Assembly: GCF_023015985.1 (NCBI RefSeq)
Contig: NZ_JALKAO010000003.1
Coordinates: 248,001 to 312,000, forward strand
DNA: 64,000 bases
Direction of reading: 5' to 3'
From: Marivita sp. S6314
Lineage (GTDB): Bacteria > Pseudomonadota > Alphaproteobacteria > Rhodobacterales > Rhodobacteraceae
Every line of letters starts with the position of its first letter. Within the stretch, counting starts at the first letter, position 1. The notes under the pieces are model-generated. The model was given only the letters and a program-made list of their open reading frames with translations, ran no database searches and was not told the origin of the DNA. Shown here one piece after another: positions 55,536-63,494 of this stretch. The position numbers were made by a program, and so were the translations under genes.

Positions 55536-56762
55536 TTAGCCCGGAACGCCGGCCAGCCGCAAAGCCGTTTCCAGTCTCGCACGGTCCTTGGGGCGGTAAT
55601 GGGCGAGTGTGCTGGCTATGTCGTCAACCGTCAGTTTGAAGCCCAACGCCTCATAGGTTCGCATGGCGGCTGCGGCTTCTGCGGGGGTGCCGATTTCCCC
55701 ATTGACGGCGATCAGATATCGCAGGCAGTAGGGTGAACCTTCGGACAACGACAGACACGTATTCAAAGCTGCCTTGGCGGATGCGTATTGACCTGTATTG
55801 AACAGCGCATGCCCAAGACCGAAGTAATACCAGAACGGCGGATTGGGGTGCGTTGCAATCGCTTGGCGAAGGATTGTCGTCGCGGCTTCGGCATCGCCCT
55901 GCAAATTGAGAACAACGCCCAGATAGGCCCGCGCATCTTCATTCTCGGGCTTCAGCGACAATGCAGTGCGCAGATGGGCTTCGGCCATGTCCGGGTTCCG
56001 AAACACACTGTGCAAGCGTCCAAGGGCGTAATGCCCCAGCCACAAATCAGGCTCAAGATTGACCGCCCGTTGCGCATAGTAGAGCGCCTTTTGCTTGTCG
56101 GCCTCATAAAGCACGGTCCAGTCATTCTCGAACCGCACCGCAAGCAATGTGCCCAATTCCGCGTGAGCCCGCGCGTACTCGGGATCAAGCGCAATCGCGC
56201 TGCGAAAATGGCGCTCTGCCGTCAGACTGTCGTCAAGACTGAAATGATTGGCAGACAATCGGCCTTGCAGCACTTCGAGATAGGCGGCCTCACTCTGCGT
56301 ACCCGGTGGCGTTGAAGCGGATGCGATCTGGCCTGCAGGTGCGACCGGAGGAGCACCGTCTGGCCCCACTGGCCATACCCACCAAGCCAAAGCCAAGGAC
56401 GCGCTCAGTGCGGCAATCCAGCCTGCCACTGGCATCCGCAATGATGTGTCTTCTGCCGTTTCGACATTCAGCCGATATCCTTCACGCGGCACCGTCTCAA
56501 CAATCCTGCGCGCGTCAGCACCAAGCGTCCGGCGTATGTCAGCAATACACTGCACCAGGCTTTCGTCAGACGCGATGACATCCGTCCAGATCTCCTCAAG
56601 AATGTCAGATTTTGCGACCGTTCTGTTGGGCCTTTGCGCGAGGAATGACAGCACCGCTTTCGACTTGTTGCGCAGCTGCAAAGCCTGCCCGTCTTTTCGG
56701 TAAAGCGTCCGAGAAGTTGGGTCAAACCTCACATCACCCAGTCGAAGTGCGTTGGATTTCAC
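55536..56762 (-). CDS. CadC-like membrane-anchored regulator with periplasmic TPR domain
   Basis: 408 residues. Residues 1-100 form an OmpR/PhoB-type winged helix (LQLRNKSKAVLSFLAQRPNR, VQCIADIRRTLGADARRIVETVPREGYRL). One membrane span follows (about 112-133, WIAALSASLALAWWVWPVG), then an Ala/Pro linker and at least four TPRs (about 165-385, AERHFRSAIALDPEYARAH, HYALGRLHSVFRNPDMAEAHL). No receiver domain, so it is a one-component ToxR/CadC-type sensor. Start is GTG 56762; it has no strong ribosome site. Divergent from a secreted protein and followed by an exported TPR protein, likely targets. Confidence 0.87.
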   Translation of the reverse strand: MKSNALRLGDVRFDPTSRTLYRKDGQALQLRNKSKAVLSFLAQRPNRTVAKSDILEEIWTDVIASDESLVQCIADIRRTLGADARRIVETVPREGYRLNVETAEDTSLRMPVAGWIAALSASLALAWWVWPVGPDGAPPVAPAGQIASASTPPGTQSEAAYLEVLQGRLSANHFSLDDSLTAERHFRSAIALDPEYARAHAELGTLLAVRFENDWTVLYEADKQKALYYAQRAVNLEPDLWLGHYALGRLHSVFRNPDMAEAHLRTALSLKPENEDARAYLGVVLNLQGDAEAATTILRQAIATHPNPPFWYYFGLGHALFNTGQYASAKAALNTCLSLSEGSPYCLRYLIAVNGEIGTPAEAAAAMRTYEALGFKLTVDDIASTLAHYRPKDRARLETALRLAGVPG

Positions 56763-56880
56763 AAAATTTCATCCAGATTTGCGCGACAGAATAGACGCAA
56801 TATCGCATATTCTACCGAGTTACATTGACGTTTCAAGGACCCGCCGCGCGCGGTTCTCACAACCAGAATTGGAGGCTGTC

Positions 56881-57534
56881 ATGAAGCCAAGGGAGTTTTT
56901 CAAGCGCCTGTTTCAACCGGTCGTGATCGCATTCTCACTATTGGTTTTCGTGCCCAGCGACGCAGTCGCCGACGCCATCACAAAACCTATGAGTTGGACA
57001 CCCGACAGTGGCATGATGCCCGGGCCTGTTGATGGAACCAGTGCAATCCTCGAAAAAGGGCCATTCGGCGCAGCCATGGCCATCAAGTCGTCAGGTTTGA
57101 CGCCCGGTGACGGTGTGACGGTGTGGTGGGTTGCAATTCAGAACCCGGGCGTATGTGCGGCCAACCCCTGTACACCGGTTGAAACCATGGTGAATGGCAT
57201 GGAAAGCGACTCCGTCGTCTCCCTCGCGGCCAGCGGCGTGGTCGGCGAGGACGGCACGATATCGCTGGCTGGTTTTCTGCCTGTCGGAGACGTTGAGGGA
57301 AACTTCTTTGACACGACATTCCACAGCCCCGAACAGGCGGAATATCATCTTCCGATCCACAATCATGGTCCCTTGGATCCATCAATTGCGGATGAGATGC
57401 TCTCGAGCTTCAGGGCCGGGTGCACAGACGAAAGCATTCCCGCATATTACCCGCAAACTGCGCTTGCCGATGGATCGAAAGGCAATTTTGCGTGCAAGAC
57501 CGTGCAGGTCGTGTCGTTCCCGGACGAGGATTGA
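56881..57534 (+). CDS. Secreted protein of unknown function
   Basis: 217 residues with a signal peptide (about 1-30, ends VADA) preceded by GGAGG at the usual spacing. The mature part is beta-rich. VTVWWVAIQNPGVCAANPC resembles a Trp-Trp/Asn-Pro/Cys segment found in various secreted proteins of marine bacteria, and further cysteines in RAGCTDES and NFACKTVQV could form disulfides. Divergent from the CadC-like regulator with a 118-bp shared promoter region, so it is a prime candidate target. Confidence 0.8.
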   Translation: MKPREFFKRLFQPVVIAFSLLVFVPSDAVADAITKPMSWTPDSGMMPGPVDGTSAILEKGPFGAAMAIKSSGLTPGDGVTVWWVAIQNPGVCAANPCTPVETMVNGMESDSVVSLAASGVVGEDGTISLAGFLPVGDVEGNFFDTTFHSPEQAEYHLPIHNHGPLDPSIADEMLSSFRAGCTDESIPAYYPQTALADGSKGNFACKTVQVVSFPDED

Positions 57535-57915
57535 ACCCTTGTCACTTGGCTCTGGTTCTCATCTCGTTTTTTGGCAATCGGAGCGGTTTGCAACACGCTG
57601 AAGCCTATACCTCTGAAGCTCAGTTTTTTTTGCCAGCCGCGTCGAGCAGTTACTGACCTTCAGGCAAGATCAAGAAGTCCTTACGGAAGGCGGCACTTTC
57701 ACCTGCTTGCGCTTAGCGGAGAACACGTCATGTCGCTGCACGAGCATACGGGTGCAAAGCGCCGACGAAGCGGTACGTGGCTTTGCATCAGAGGCGAGTG
57801 GGCGCGTATAGGATGAAGGCCGGGACTACACGTGTTTGACGTATCTTGATTAGCCTCAAAGCGTCGGCATTCCGAATTCTTTACAATACATTGTAGTGTT
57901 TTTCGGAGTGATCCA
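57535..57915. other. Gap after the secreted-protein gene: no gene seen
   Basis: 381 bp with several short frames but none with family-like sequence or good start context. The composition is less GC-rich than the flanks. The only structure I see is the TACAAT palindrome at its right end, listed separately. It could be an eroded remnant or a promoter region. Confidence 0.5.
57882..57895. promoter_or_regulatory. TACAAT-AC-ATTGTA palindrome
   Basis: A perfect 6-bp inverted repeat with a 2-bp centre, 20 bp before the ATG of a small Cys-rich open frame. Its size and position are typical of a repressor operator, but the cognate regulator is unknown. Confidence 0.4.
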
Positions 57916-58077
57916 ATGACGCGCCGTGGCATGTATCTGGATCTGGTCAGAGCCGTGACAATTGCGTGTTGGGTGATCGGTCTTGCGTTGCTTGGCAAGG
58001 GCGGCTGTTGCGTTGCCGCATGCCATCTTAGAGACGTCACTGAACGATGCTGTGCTCCGCACGAATGCCGTCTTTAA
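57916..58077 (+). CDS. Candidate small Cys-rich membrane peptide
   Basis: 53 codons, with GGAG 8 bp before the ATG. The N terminus is MTRRGMYLDLVRAVTIAC, a hydrophobic stretch continues to about residue 36, and the tail holds Cys pairs (GGCC, RCC, HEC; eight cysteines or so in all). No homologue is recognised. The ribosome site and the palindrome upstream argue for expression, but a short open frame of this size can occur by chance. Confidence 0.3.
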   Translation: MTRRGMYLDLVRAVTIACWVIGLALLGKGGCCVAACHLRDVTERCCAPHECRL

Positions 58078-58121
58078 CCACCGCGATTTCCTAGTTCGCT
58101 TGCACTTGCTACAGTTGCAGA

Positions 58122-58898
58122 ATGCTGAGGTTCGATGAAGAAACGACAAAGCTGCTTGAAATTGCGTACCAGGGGGGCGACGTGACGCGACGCCGTCGTA
58201 AGGCATTTGATGCGCTTCACCTTACAGAGGGTGACACAGTCATTGATATCGGATGCGGCAACGGGCTTTTGACCGAAGAGATCGCGCGGGCAATCGGCCC
58301 GACCGGTCGGGTCATCGGTGTTGATCCAAGTGAAGATATGCGCGCTCCGGCTTCGGCGCGATGTACTGCGTTTCCGACTGTAGAAATCGAAAAGGGTTTC
58401 GCCGACGCGCTTCCGTTGGAAGATGGAAAGGCTGACAAAGCTGTAGCGGTGCAAGTTCTTGAGTATCTCTCGGATATACCATCGGCCATTCGTGAAGCGC
58501 ATCGCGTGTTGCGCACAGGTGGCCGATTTGTTGCGGTGGATACGGGATGCAAGACACTTGACTGGTTCTCCGAGGATGAAGACCGCATGTGCCGTGTTCA
58601 GAAGGCATGGGATCACCATTACATTGAGCCACGTGTTGCGGCGCTTTGGCCTCGCCTCGTGCGGGATGCCGGGTTTGTCGCCGTTGAAGTTGAACCCTTC
58701 ACCTATTGCGATACGACCCTGCGCCCGGACGGCATTGCTTTCATGCTTTTGCATCTGATGTCGCGATATGCTGCCGAGAATGGGCACATGAGCTTTGCGG
58801 AGACCAAAAATTGGTTTGATGAGCAGATTGATCTCGCCCAGCGAGGACGGTTCTTTTTCTCGCTGACATATTACCGGATGAGCGCCATCAAGGCGTAG
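58122..58898 (+). CDS. Class I SAM-dependent methyltransferase
   Basis: 258 residues. Motif I is VIDIGCGNGLLTEEIA (about 40-55), followed by VIGVDPSEDM with the ribose acid, ADKAVAVQVLEYLSDIPSAIREAHRVLRTGG with the central strand, and the VDTGCKTLDWFSEDEDRM region. It resembles UbiE/arsenite-type methyltransferases, but no cysteine triad for arsenite is obvious. It precedes the GFA gene by 30 bp, probably as a two-gene unit. Substrate unknown. Confidence 0.87.
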   Translation: MLRFDEETTKLLEIAYQGGDVTRRRRKAFDALHLTEGDTVIDIGCGNGLLTEEIARAIGPTGRVIGVDPSEDMRAPASARCTAFPTVEIEKGFADALPLEDGKADKAVAVQVLEYLSDIPSAIREAHRVLRTGGRFVAVDTGCKTLDWFSEDEDRMCRVQKAWDHHYIEPRVAALWPRLVRDAGFVAVEVEPFTYCDTTLRPDGIAFMLLHLMSRYAAENGHMSFAETKNWFDEQIDLAQRGRFFFSLTYYRMSAIKA

Positions 58899-58928
58899 GA
58901 CAAAACGGAACACGGGCGAGGGGTCGAT

Positions 58929-59312
58929 ATGGCAGAGACGATTTCAGGCGGGTGCAAATGTGGCGCAGCACGGTATCGTGGGACGCTCGCGGATGTTCCA
59001 ATGTTCCGCTGCTACTGCCGCGATTGCCAGCAACTCACCGGAGGCGGGCATTCCGAAATGGTCCCGCTGATCGCCGAGACATTTCAGGTCGATGGCCCAA
59101 GAGCAGAATATCAGATGACTGGCGGATCGGGCCGACCGACTTGGAGCAGCTTTTGTCCAACCTGTGGCTCTCCGCTGACCCGTCGCAGTGAGCGCATGGC
59201 GCATTGCGTGTATGTCCACGCGTCATCCCTTGATGAACCGGGCAGGTACACGCCAAGCCGGACACTCCATGCCGATGCAGCGCAACCTTGGGACACGCCG
59301 TTTTCTGAGTAG
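58929..59312 (+). CDS. GFA-family (glutathione-dependent formaldehyde-activating-like) protein
   Basis: 127 residues. The GFA zinc site is visible as GGCKCGAARY, CYCRDCQQLTGGG and FCPTCGSPLTRR, giving seven cysteines in the usual CxC-CxxC-CxxC spacing. Such proteins bind zinc and often glutathione, but most members are of unknown function and are not proven formaldehyde enzymes. It follows the methyltransferase. Confidence 0.88.
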   Translation: MAETISGGCKCGAARYRGTLADVPMFRCYCRDCQQLTGGGHSEMVPLIAETFQVDGPRAEYQMTGGSGRPTWSSFCPTCGSPLTRRSERMAHCVYVHASSLDEPGRYTPSRTLHADAAQPWDTPFSE

Positions 59313-59354
59313 GAGACAAATTCGTGATGTGAGACCTCACAGGGTTCGCAAACA

Positions 59355-59376
59355 GGTGGGAACGACCGTTCCTACC
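59355..59376. repeat. Long inverted repeat after the GFA gene
   Basis: GGT-G-GGAACG at the left and CGTTCC-T-ACC at the right, separated by AC, make a 10-position inverted repeat with one G-T wobble. It lies 43 bp after the GFA stop in the 238-bp gap before the convergent clpP. There is no T-run, so it may be an operator or a factor-independent 3' hairpin. Confidence 0.35.
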
Positions 59377-59550
59377 GCGTAGCTCTGACCCGACCTTTGG
59401 TACATTTGCCACGCAAGACTGAAGAGCTTCGCACGGCAGACCTGTTGTCAAAGCGCTTGAGGATCAGCATCGGATAGGAACTTTAGAACCTGACGCGCCA
59501 AACGCCCTTTCTTCAGACATCTGGCCCATCAGTGTGTTGGAGTGTGACGA

Positions 59551-60132
59551 TCAGGTCAGATCGTCCACAGAAGTTATCACCCGATCCAGAATGCCGTACG
59601 CCTTGGCCTCGTCCGTGTTCATCCAATGGTCGCGGTCGATATCCTGCATGACCTTGTCAAAGGGCTGGCCCGTCGCGTCCGAGATGATCTGTGCAAGACG
59701 TTTGCGCATGATCTCGATCTGTTCGGCCTGAATGGCGATGTCGGTGACCTTGCCACCAACGCCGCCTGAGGGCTGGTGTATCAGGAAGCGCGTGTTGGGC
59801 AGGCAGACGCGGTCTTCTTTCGGGGCGGCCAGATAGATATGTGTACCGGCACTTGCGACCCAGCCGGTGCCGACGATCTTCACCCGCGGTTTGATGAACT
59901 TGATCATGTCGTGGATCGAGTCGCCCGCCTCGACATGGCCCCCCTGAGAGTTGAGGAACAACGTGATGTCATCGTCGCTGTCCTGCGCAAGCGCCAAAAG
60001 GTGGTTGATCACCCGCGCTGCCATTTTTTGGTCAATCGCCTCGCAGATCAGGATCTGCCGCGCTTTCAGCAGGCGATCGGTCATTGCGTCCGAACCGGAT
60101 GTCTTGTCGTCTTTGGATTCGTCTTCGCTCAT
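59551..60132 (-). CDS. ClpP-type serine protease subunit (paralogue)
   Basis: 193 residues. The catalytic triad is intact: S94 in GWVASAGTHIY, H119 in FLIHQPSGG and D168 in DIDRDHWM. The N terminus is acidic (SEDESKDD) and lacks the usual ClpP axial-loop sequence, and the S94 neighbourhood differs from housekeeping ClpP (GMAASMGA). It is thus a diverged paralogue, perhaps forming its own tetradecamer. An upstream EthD-like gene lies 71 bp away. A ClpX or ClpA partner is not in the window. Confidence 0.85.
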   Translation of the reverse strand: MSEDESKDDKTSGSDAMTDRLLKARQILICEAIDQKMAARVINHLLALAQDSDDDITLFLNSQGGHVEAGDSIHDMIKFIKPRVKIVGTGWVASAGTHIYLAAPKEDRVCLPNTRFLIHQPSGGVGGKVTDIAIQAEQIEIMRKRLAQIISDATGQPFDKVMQDIDRDHWMNTDEAKAYGILDRVITSVDDLT

Positions 60133-60203
60133 GATGTGCCTCTCTCATCGCATTGGGAAAGACTAACCATCGCCGGGACGGAACCACAATGGGTCGATTG
60201 CGG

Positions 60204-60512
60204 TCAGGCGATGACCTCACCCACCAGCATTTGGGGCGTCGTATTGGTGAAGTTCTTGATGTCTGCCACCACCGGCCCTGCAGCGGCCATCGCTGCATCC
60301 AGGGCACTTTTGTCGGCAAACACCATGCTTGCAATCGCATAGGTCTGGGGCGGGGCATCGGGACCTCCGGCAAGACCCTTGGTCACCAGCGTGCTGTCGA
60401 TATGCGCGCCCATGTGTTCGCCCACCAGGGGCATATGCGTGCCAAGATAATAATCGTAGTCGAAATGGGTGTCATCGCTGATCGGGTAGATCACTTGTAG
60501 TGTAAGCGCCAT
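60204..60512 (-). CDS. EthD-like dimeric alpha/beta-barrel protein
   Basis: 102 residues of the EthD family, with LQVIYPISDDTHFDYDYYLGTHMPLVGEHMG containing the conserved His and the C-terminal IKNFTNTTPQMLVGE. Members were found in ether degradation gene clusters, but most have no known activity. ATG 60512 follows GGAGGACC. It lies between trmD and clpP on the same strand. Confidence 0.85.
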   Translation of the reverse strand: MALTLQVIYPISDDTHFDYDYYLGTHMPLVGEHMGAHIDSTLVTKGLAGGPDAPPQTYAIASMVFADKSALDAAMAAAGPVVADIKNFTNTTPQMLVGEVIA

Positions 60513-60572
60513 TTGGTCCTCCTGAGTTTCGGGCCGATTGGGGCACGCTATCACAGAAACACCTGTTGAGTT

Positions 60573-61400
60573 TTATTTCCCTGACCGGTCTTTCGTGGCC
60601 TGACTTGCGCACCACGTGTCCCACAGATCGGGGCGTCGCGCTTTTGTCAGGGCCTCTGCCTGCGCCCGCCGCCATTTCGCGATGTCACCGTGGTGTCCAG
60701 ACATCAGGACAGGCGGGATCGGCAGACCACGCCATTCGGCCGGACGGGTGTACTGCGGATGCTCCAGCAACCCATCTGAAAAGCTTTCCTCTTCGGTCGA
60801 GGCTTCGTTGCCCAGAACGCCGGGAAGCAGGCGGACAATGGCATCAATCATCGCCTGCGCCGCGATCTCACCGCCGGTCAGCACGAAATCCCCCAAACTG
60901 ACCTCTAAAATCGGGTAATGATCAATCACGCGCTGATCGAGGCCCTCGAACCGACCGCAAATCAGGGACACGCCCGGCCCCGACGCCAGGTCTTGCGCCA
61001 TCGCCTGGGTGAACGGTTTGCCGCGCGGGCTCAGGTAGATCATTGGTGCGGTCGGGGCGATGCGCGTGCGGGCCTGATCAATGGCCGCGGCCATAACGTC
61101 GGCGCGCAATACCATGCCAGCGCCGCCACCGGCGGGTGTGTCATCAACATTGCGGTGCTTGCCCTCTCCGAACCGACGCAGATCAACGGGTTCAAGTTGC
61201 CACAGCCCGTCCTTGAGCGCCCGCCCCGTCAACGACTGTCCCAATATGCCCGGAAAGGCATCGGGAAGCAGGGTGATGACCTGCGCTTTCCAGACATGGG
61301 CCAGGTCGGGGGTGGGGTCCATCAGCTCGCGTGGTTTGAGCGTGGGTCGCAAGGTTTTGCGACCATGGGACCGTGCGGGGGGTGTCTTGGGATCGGTCAT
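60573..61400 (-). CDS. trmD: tRNA (guanine-N1-)-methyltransferase
   Basis: 275-residue SPOUT methyltransferase that makes m1G37 and prevents frameshifting. The deep trefoil knot segments are LICGRFEGLDQRVIDH and VSLGDFVLTGGEIAAQAMIDAIVRLLPGVLGN, followed by the LEHPQYTRPAEWRG block. ATG 61400 is chosen over one six codons upstream; an N-terminal extension of ~40 residues before the core is seen in this bacterial group. Normally rplS follows directly, but here an accessory block does. Confidence 0.94.
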   Translation of the reverse strand: MTDPKTPPARSHGRKTLRPTLKPRELMDPTPDLAHVWKAQVITLLPDAFPGILGQSLTGRALKDGLWQLEPVDLRRFGEGKHRNVDDTPAGGGAGMVLRADVMAAAIDQARTRIAPTAPMIYLSPRGKPFTQAMAQDLASGPGVSLICGRFEGLDQRVIDHYPILEVSLGDFVLTGGEIAAQAMIDAIVRLLPGVLGNEASTEEESFSDGLLEHPQYTRPAEWRGLPIPPVLMSGHHGDIAKWRRAQAEALTKARRPDLWDTWCASQATKDRSGK

Positions 61401-61457
61401 CGGGTCTGCCCTGTTCAACGGTGACGGCAGTACCTGCTCTGACGTGAAAAGGCCAGT

Positions 61458-62009
61458 TCAGGCGGATGCGTCTGCGGCGACACGGTCTTTCATCGCCAGC
61501 ACCACATCGGGCGAGGCAAAACACTCGGCCATGGCACCTGCTTCGGCGGGTGAGGCGCGCAGCAGGCGTTCCAGAAACCACAATTCCCGCGCTTGATCGT
61601 CATTGAGCTGAAACGCGTCCAGCACCTCCCAACGTGCCATGATCTGGGCAAGCACCATCGCGATTTGATGATCTTCGCTGACAAAACCCGGAGAGGTATC
61701 TGCGGGGGAGATGATATCGTGCAGATGCGCGCGAACCAGCGTCACATCCGGACAGGTGTCTCGCAGGTTTTCCAATGCCGCATGCGTGAGAAGGGAAAAG
61801 TACCCGGGACGTCCCGAACCTGCGGACTGCATGGTTTCGTTGACTTTTGGTGATACGGCCACAGCCGCTGCGGCGACGCTGACCGCACCGGCGATCCCCA
61901 TCAATGTCAGTGCCATGGAAATCGCAATTTCCTGAACCGACACAGCCACCACGCCTGGGGAAAGCGCAGCAAAACTCAATAAAATTCGACGTATCAGACC
62001 ATTCACCAC
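61458..62009 (-). CDS. Membrane-anchored protein of unknown function
   Basis: 183 residues starting at GTG 62009, or GTG 62006, after a strong GGGGGAG site. Two hydrophobic segments (about 5-22 and 28-52) are followed by a soluble helical region rich in Ala and Glu (LTHAALENLRDTCPDVTLVRAHLHD split across residues). No known domain is recognised. It lies between the sulfotransferase-like gene and trmD. Confidence 0.7.
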   Translation of the reverse strand: MVNGLIRRILLSFAALSPGVVAVSVQEIAISMALTLMGIAGAVSVAAAAVAVSPKVNETMQSAGSGRPGYFSLLTHAALENLRDTCPDVTLVRAHLHDIISPADTSPGFVSEDHQIAMVLAQIMARWEVLDAFQLNDDQARELWFLERLLRASPAEAGAMAECFASPDVVLAMKDRVAADASA

Positions 62010-62116
62010 ACTACGCTCCCCCGAGCAGTAACCAACGTGTAACGAAGCGGAATGGCGATTTCCCGCCGCGAAACGGGCGGCGAAATGGTCTTAATTTGGC
62101 GAAGCTGTGTCTAAAA

Positions 62117-62917
62117 CTAAGGCGAAATTCGACGTGCCATTTTACGGATCGACCGTTTGGCCTCCTGAATGTCCTTCTCCGGAAGACCACTGCGGTTAAG
62201 CGCAAGAAACACCGCGTCAATGCCAATGTCGGGTTGCACGTTTTCGGGCGGCAGAACGGTCAATTCCGACATGTCAAAATCAGGCAGATCAAACAGGTCG
62301 ATCAGGGGGTGCAGTGGGCCAAGTGACCGTTCGGCTGACACGTCCAGCGATGTGGAAACCACCTTGGCCGGGGCCACGTCGTCGGCCACTTCGCCCAAAA
62401 TATCCTGAAAGCCCCGCGCGTCGTCAAACTGGGCGCGATAGGCCTCGAAATCAAGCGTCAACCGTGTGCTGCGCAGGTTTTGCCACCACGTACTGCGCAT
62501 CCAAGCGTCGGCGTCGCGCGTCGAGAAATAGAAGGTCAGGTCGGTGTCGGTGCCGAAATGGGCCAAAGCCGCTTCGGAGAGACATTTCATCACAAGACCG
62601 GCGCTGTCGTAGCACTCAAGACCATGCCGACCCGGCATGTGCCCGGACAGGTCTTCGGACGATATCAAAACCGGGCGGGAGTCCTGCGGATCAATCGTTT
62701 CGAAAAAACTCAGCGCTGCACGCACGACGCGCCGCAGGGTCTTTTCGTTCGGATCAATAGAAAACGTCCGGGCCTTGGTCGTCAGATCCTCGAAATGTTC
62801 CTTCAGGAACACCCTGAGATGCGGCGTCAAGAGATCGGCATTCTCGCGGAGCATGGCCTGAACGCTGGTGGTTCCCGTTTTGTGAAAGCCCGCGTGAATG
62901 ACGATTTGGGTTGTCAC
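62117..62917 (-). CDS. Sulfotransferase-like P-loop protein
   Basis: 266 residues. The PAPS 5'-phosphosulfate loop is [17 protein letters not shown] (about residues 6-22) with Lys and the TTS run, and [16 protein letters not shown] provides the 3'-phosphate-binding Arg/Ser region. Target may be a cell-surface glycan or a metabolite. The GTG start (62915-62917) overlaps the rimM stop in GTGA, so it is translated with rimM. The end of the gene is followed by 107 bp before the next gene. Confidence 0.82.
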   Translation of the reverse strand: MTTQIVIHAGFHKTGTTSVQAMLRENADLLTPHLRVFLKEHFEDLTTKARTFSIDPNEKTLRRVVRAALSFFETIDPQDSRPVLISSEDLSGHMPGRHGLECYDSAGLVMKCLSEAALAHFGTDTDLTFYFSTRDADAWMRSTWWQNLRSTRLTLDFEAYRAQFDDARGFQDILGEVADDVAPAKVVSTSLDVSAERSLGPLHPLIDLFDLPDFDMSELTVLPPENVQPDIGIDAVFLALNRSGLPEKDIQEAKRSIRKMARRISP

Positions 62918-63420
62918 GAAAACAGGCCTTCGGGCGGATCCGCCACGATGCGCCCTTGCGTCAGGTCCACGGTCGGAACCACGGCTTTGGTAAAGGGCAG
63001 CAGGACGGTTTGTTTTTGACCGGGTGCTGACAGTTCCAAAAGATCGTCCGAGCCATTGTTGATGATCGACAAAACCTTACCCAAGGATGTGCCGCCCGTG
63101 TCGGTGACGGTCAGGCCGATCAAATCGGCATGGTAAAATTCGTCATCCGGCAAGGACGGCAAACGCTCGCGCGGCACAAAAAGCTGTACGCCGCGCATCG
63201 CATCGGCGGCTTCCTTGTTGGTGATCCCCGACAGACGCGCGGCCAACCCGTTCTTGATCTGCCGCGTGATCTTGATGGTAAAGCTTTGCGTGCCGTCCTC
63301 GGTCTCAAGCGGTGCGTACTCCGCGATATCGCTGGGGGTCGCGGTAAAGCTCTTCAGGCGCACTTCACCACGCACGCCGAAGGCCCCGGCAATCGCTCCG
63401 ACACAGACTTTTTCACTCAC
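62914..63420 (-). CDS. rimM: Ribosome maturation factor RimM
   Basis: 168-residue two-domain protein that binds S19 and matures the 3' domain of the 30S subunit. [26 protein letters not shown] opens the N-terminal domain, and the PRC-barrel part has [31 protein letters not shown]. Start ATG 63420 gives the usual N terminus. It is followed by the sulfotransferase-like gene in a GTGA overlap. Confidence 0.95.
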   Translation of the reverse strand: MSEKVCVGAIAGAFGVRGEVRLKSFTATPSDIAEYAPLETEDGTQSFTIKITRQIKNGLAARLSGITNKEAADAMRGVQLFVPRERLPSLPDDEFYHADLIGLTVTDTGGTSLGKVLSIINNGSDDLLELSAPGQKQTVLLPFTKAVVPTVDLTQGRIVADPPEGLFS

Positions 63421-63494
63421 GGCAAACGCTCCAGATCACTGCATGCGATTGGATAAACCAGACACGCGCCCGGTGGCAATTGCACAGACAGTGA

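Noticed and set aside
57699-58040. 113-codon minus-strand frame in the gap near 58 kb
   Set aside because: No domain, no ribosome site and antisense to the better-supported small frame; kept only as non-coding.
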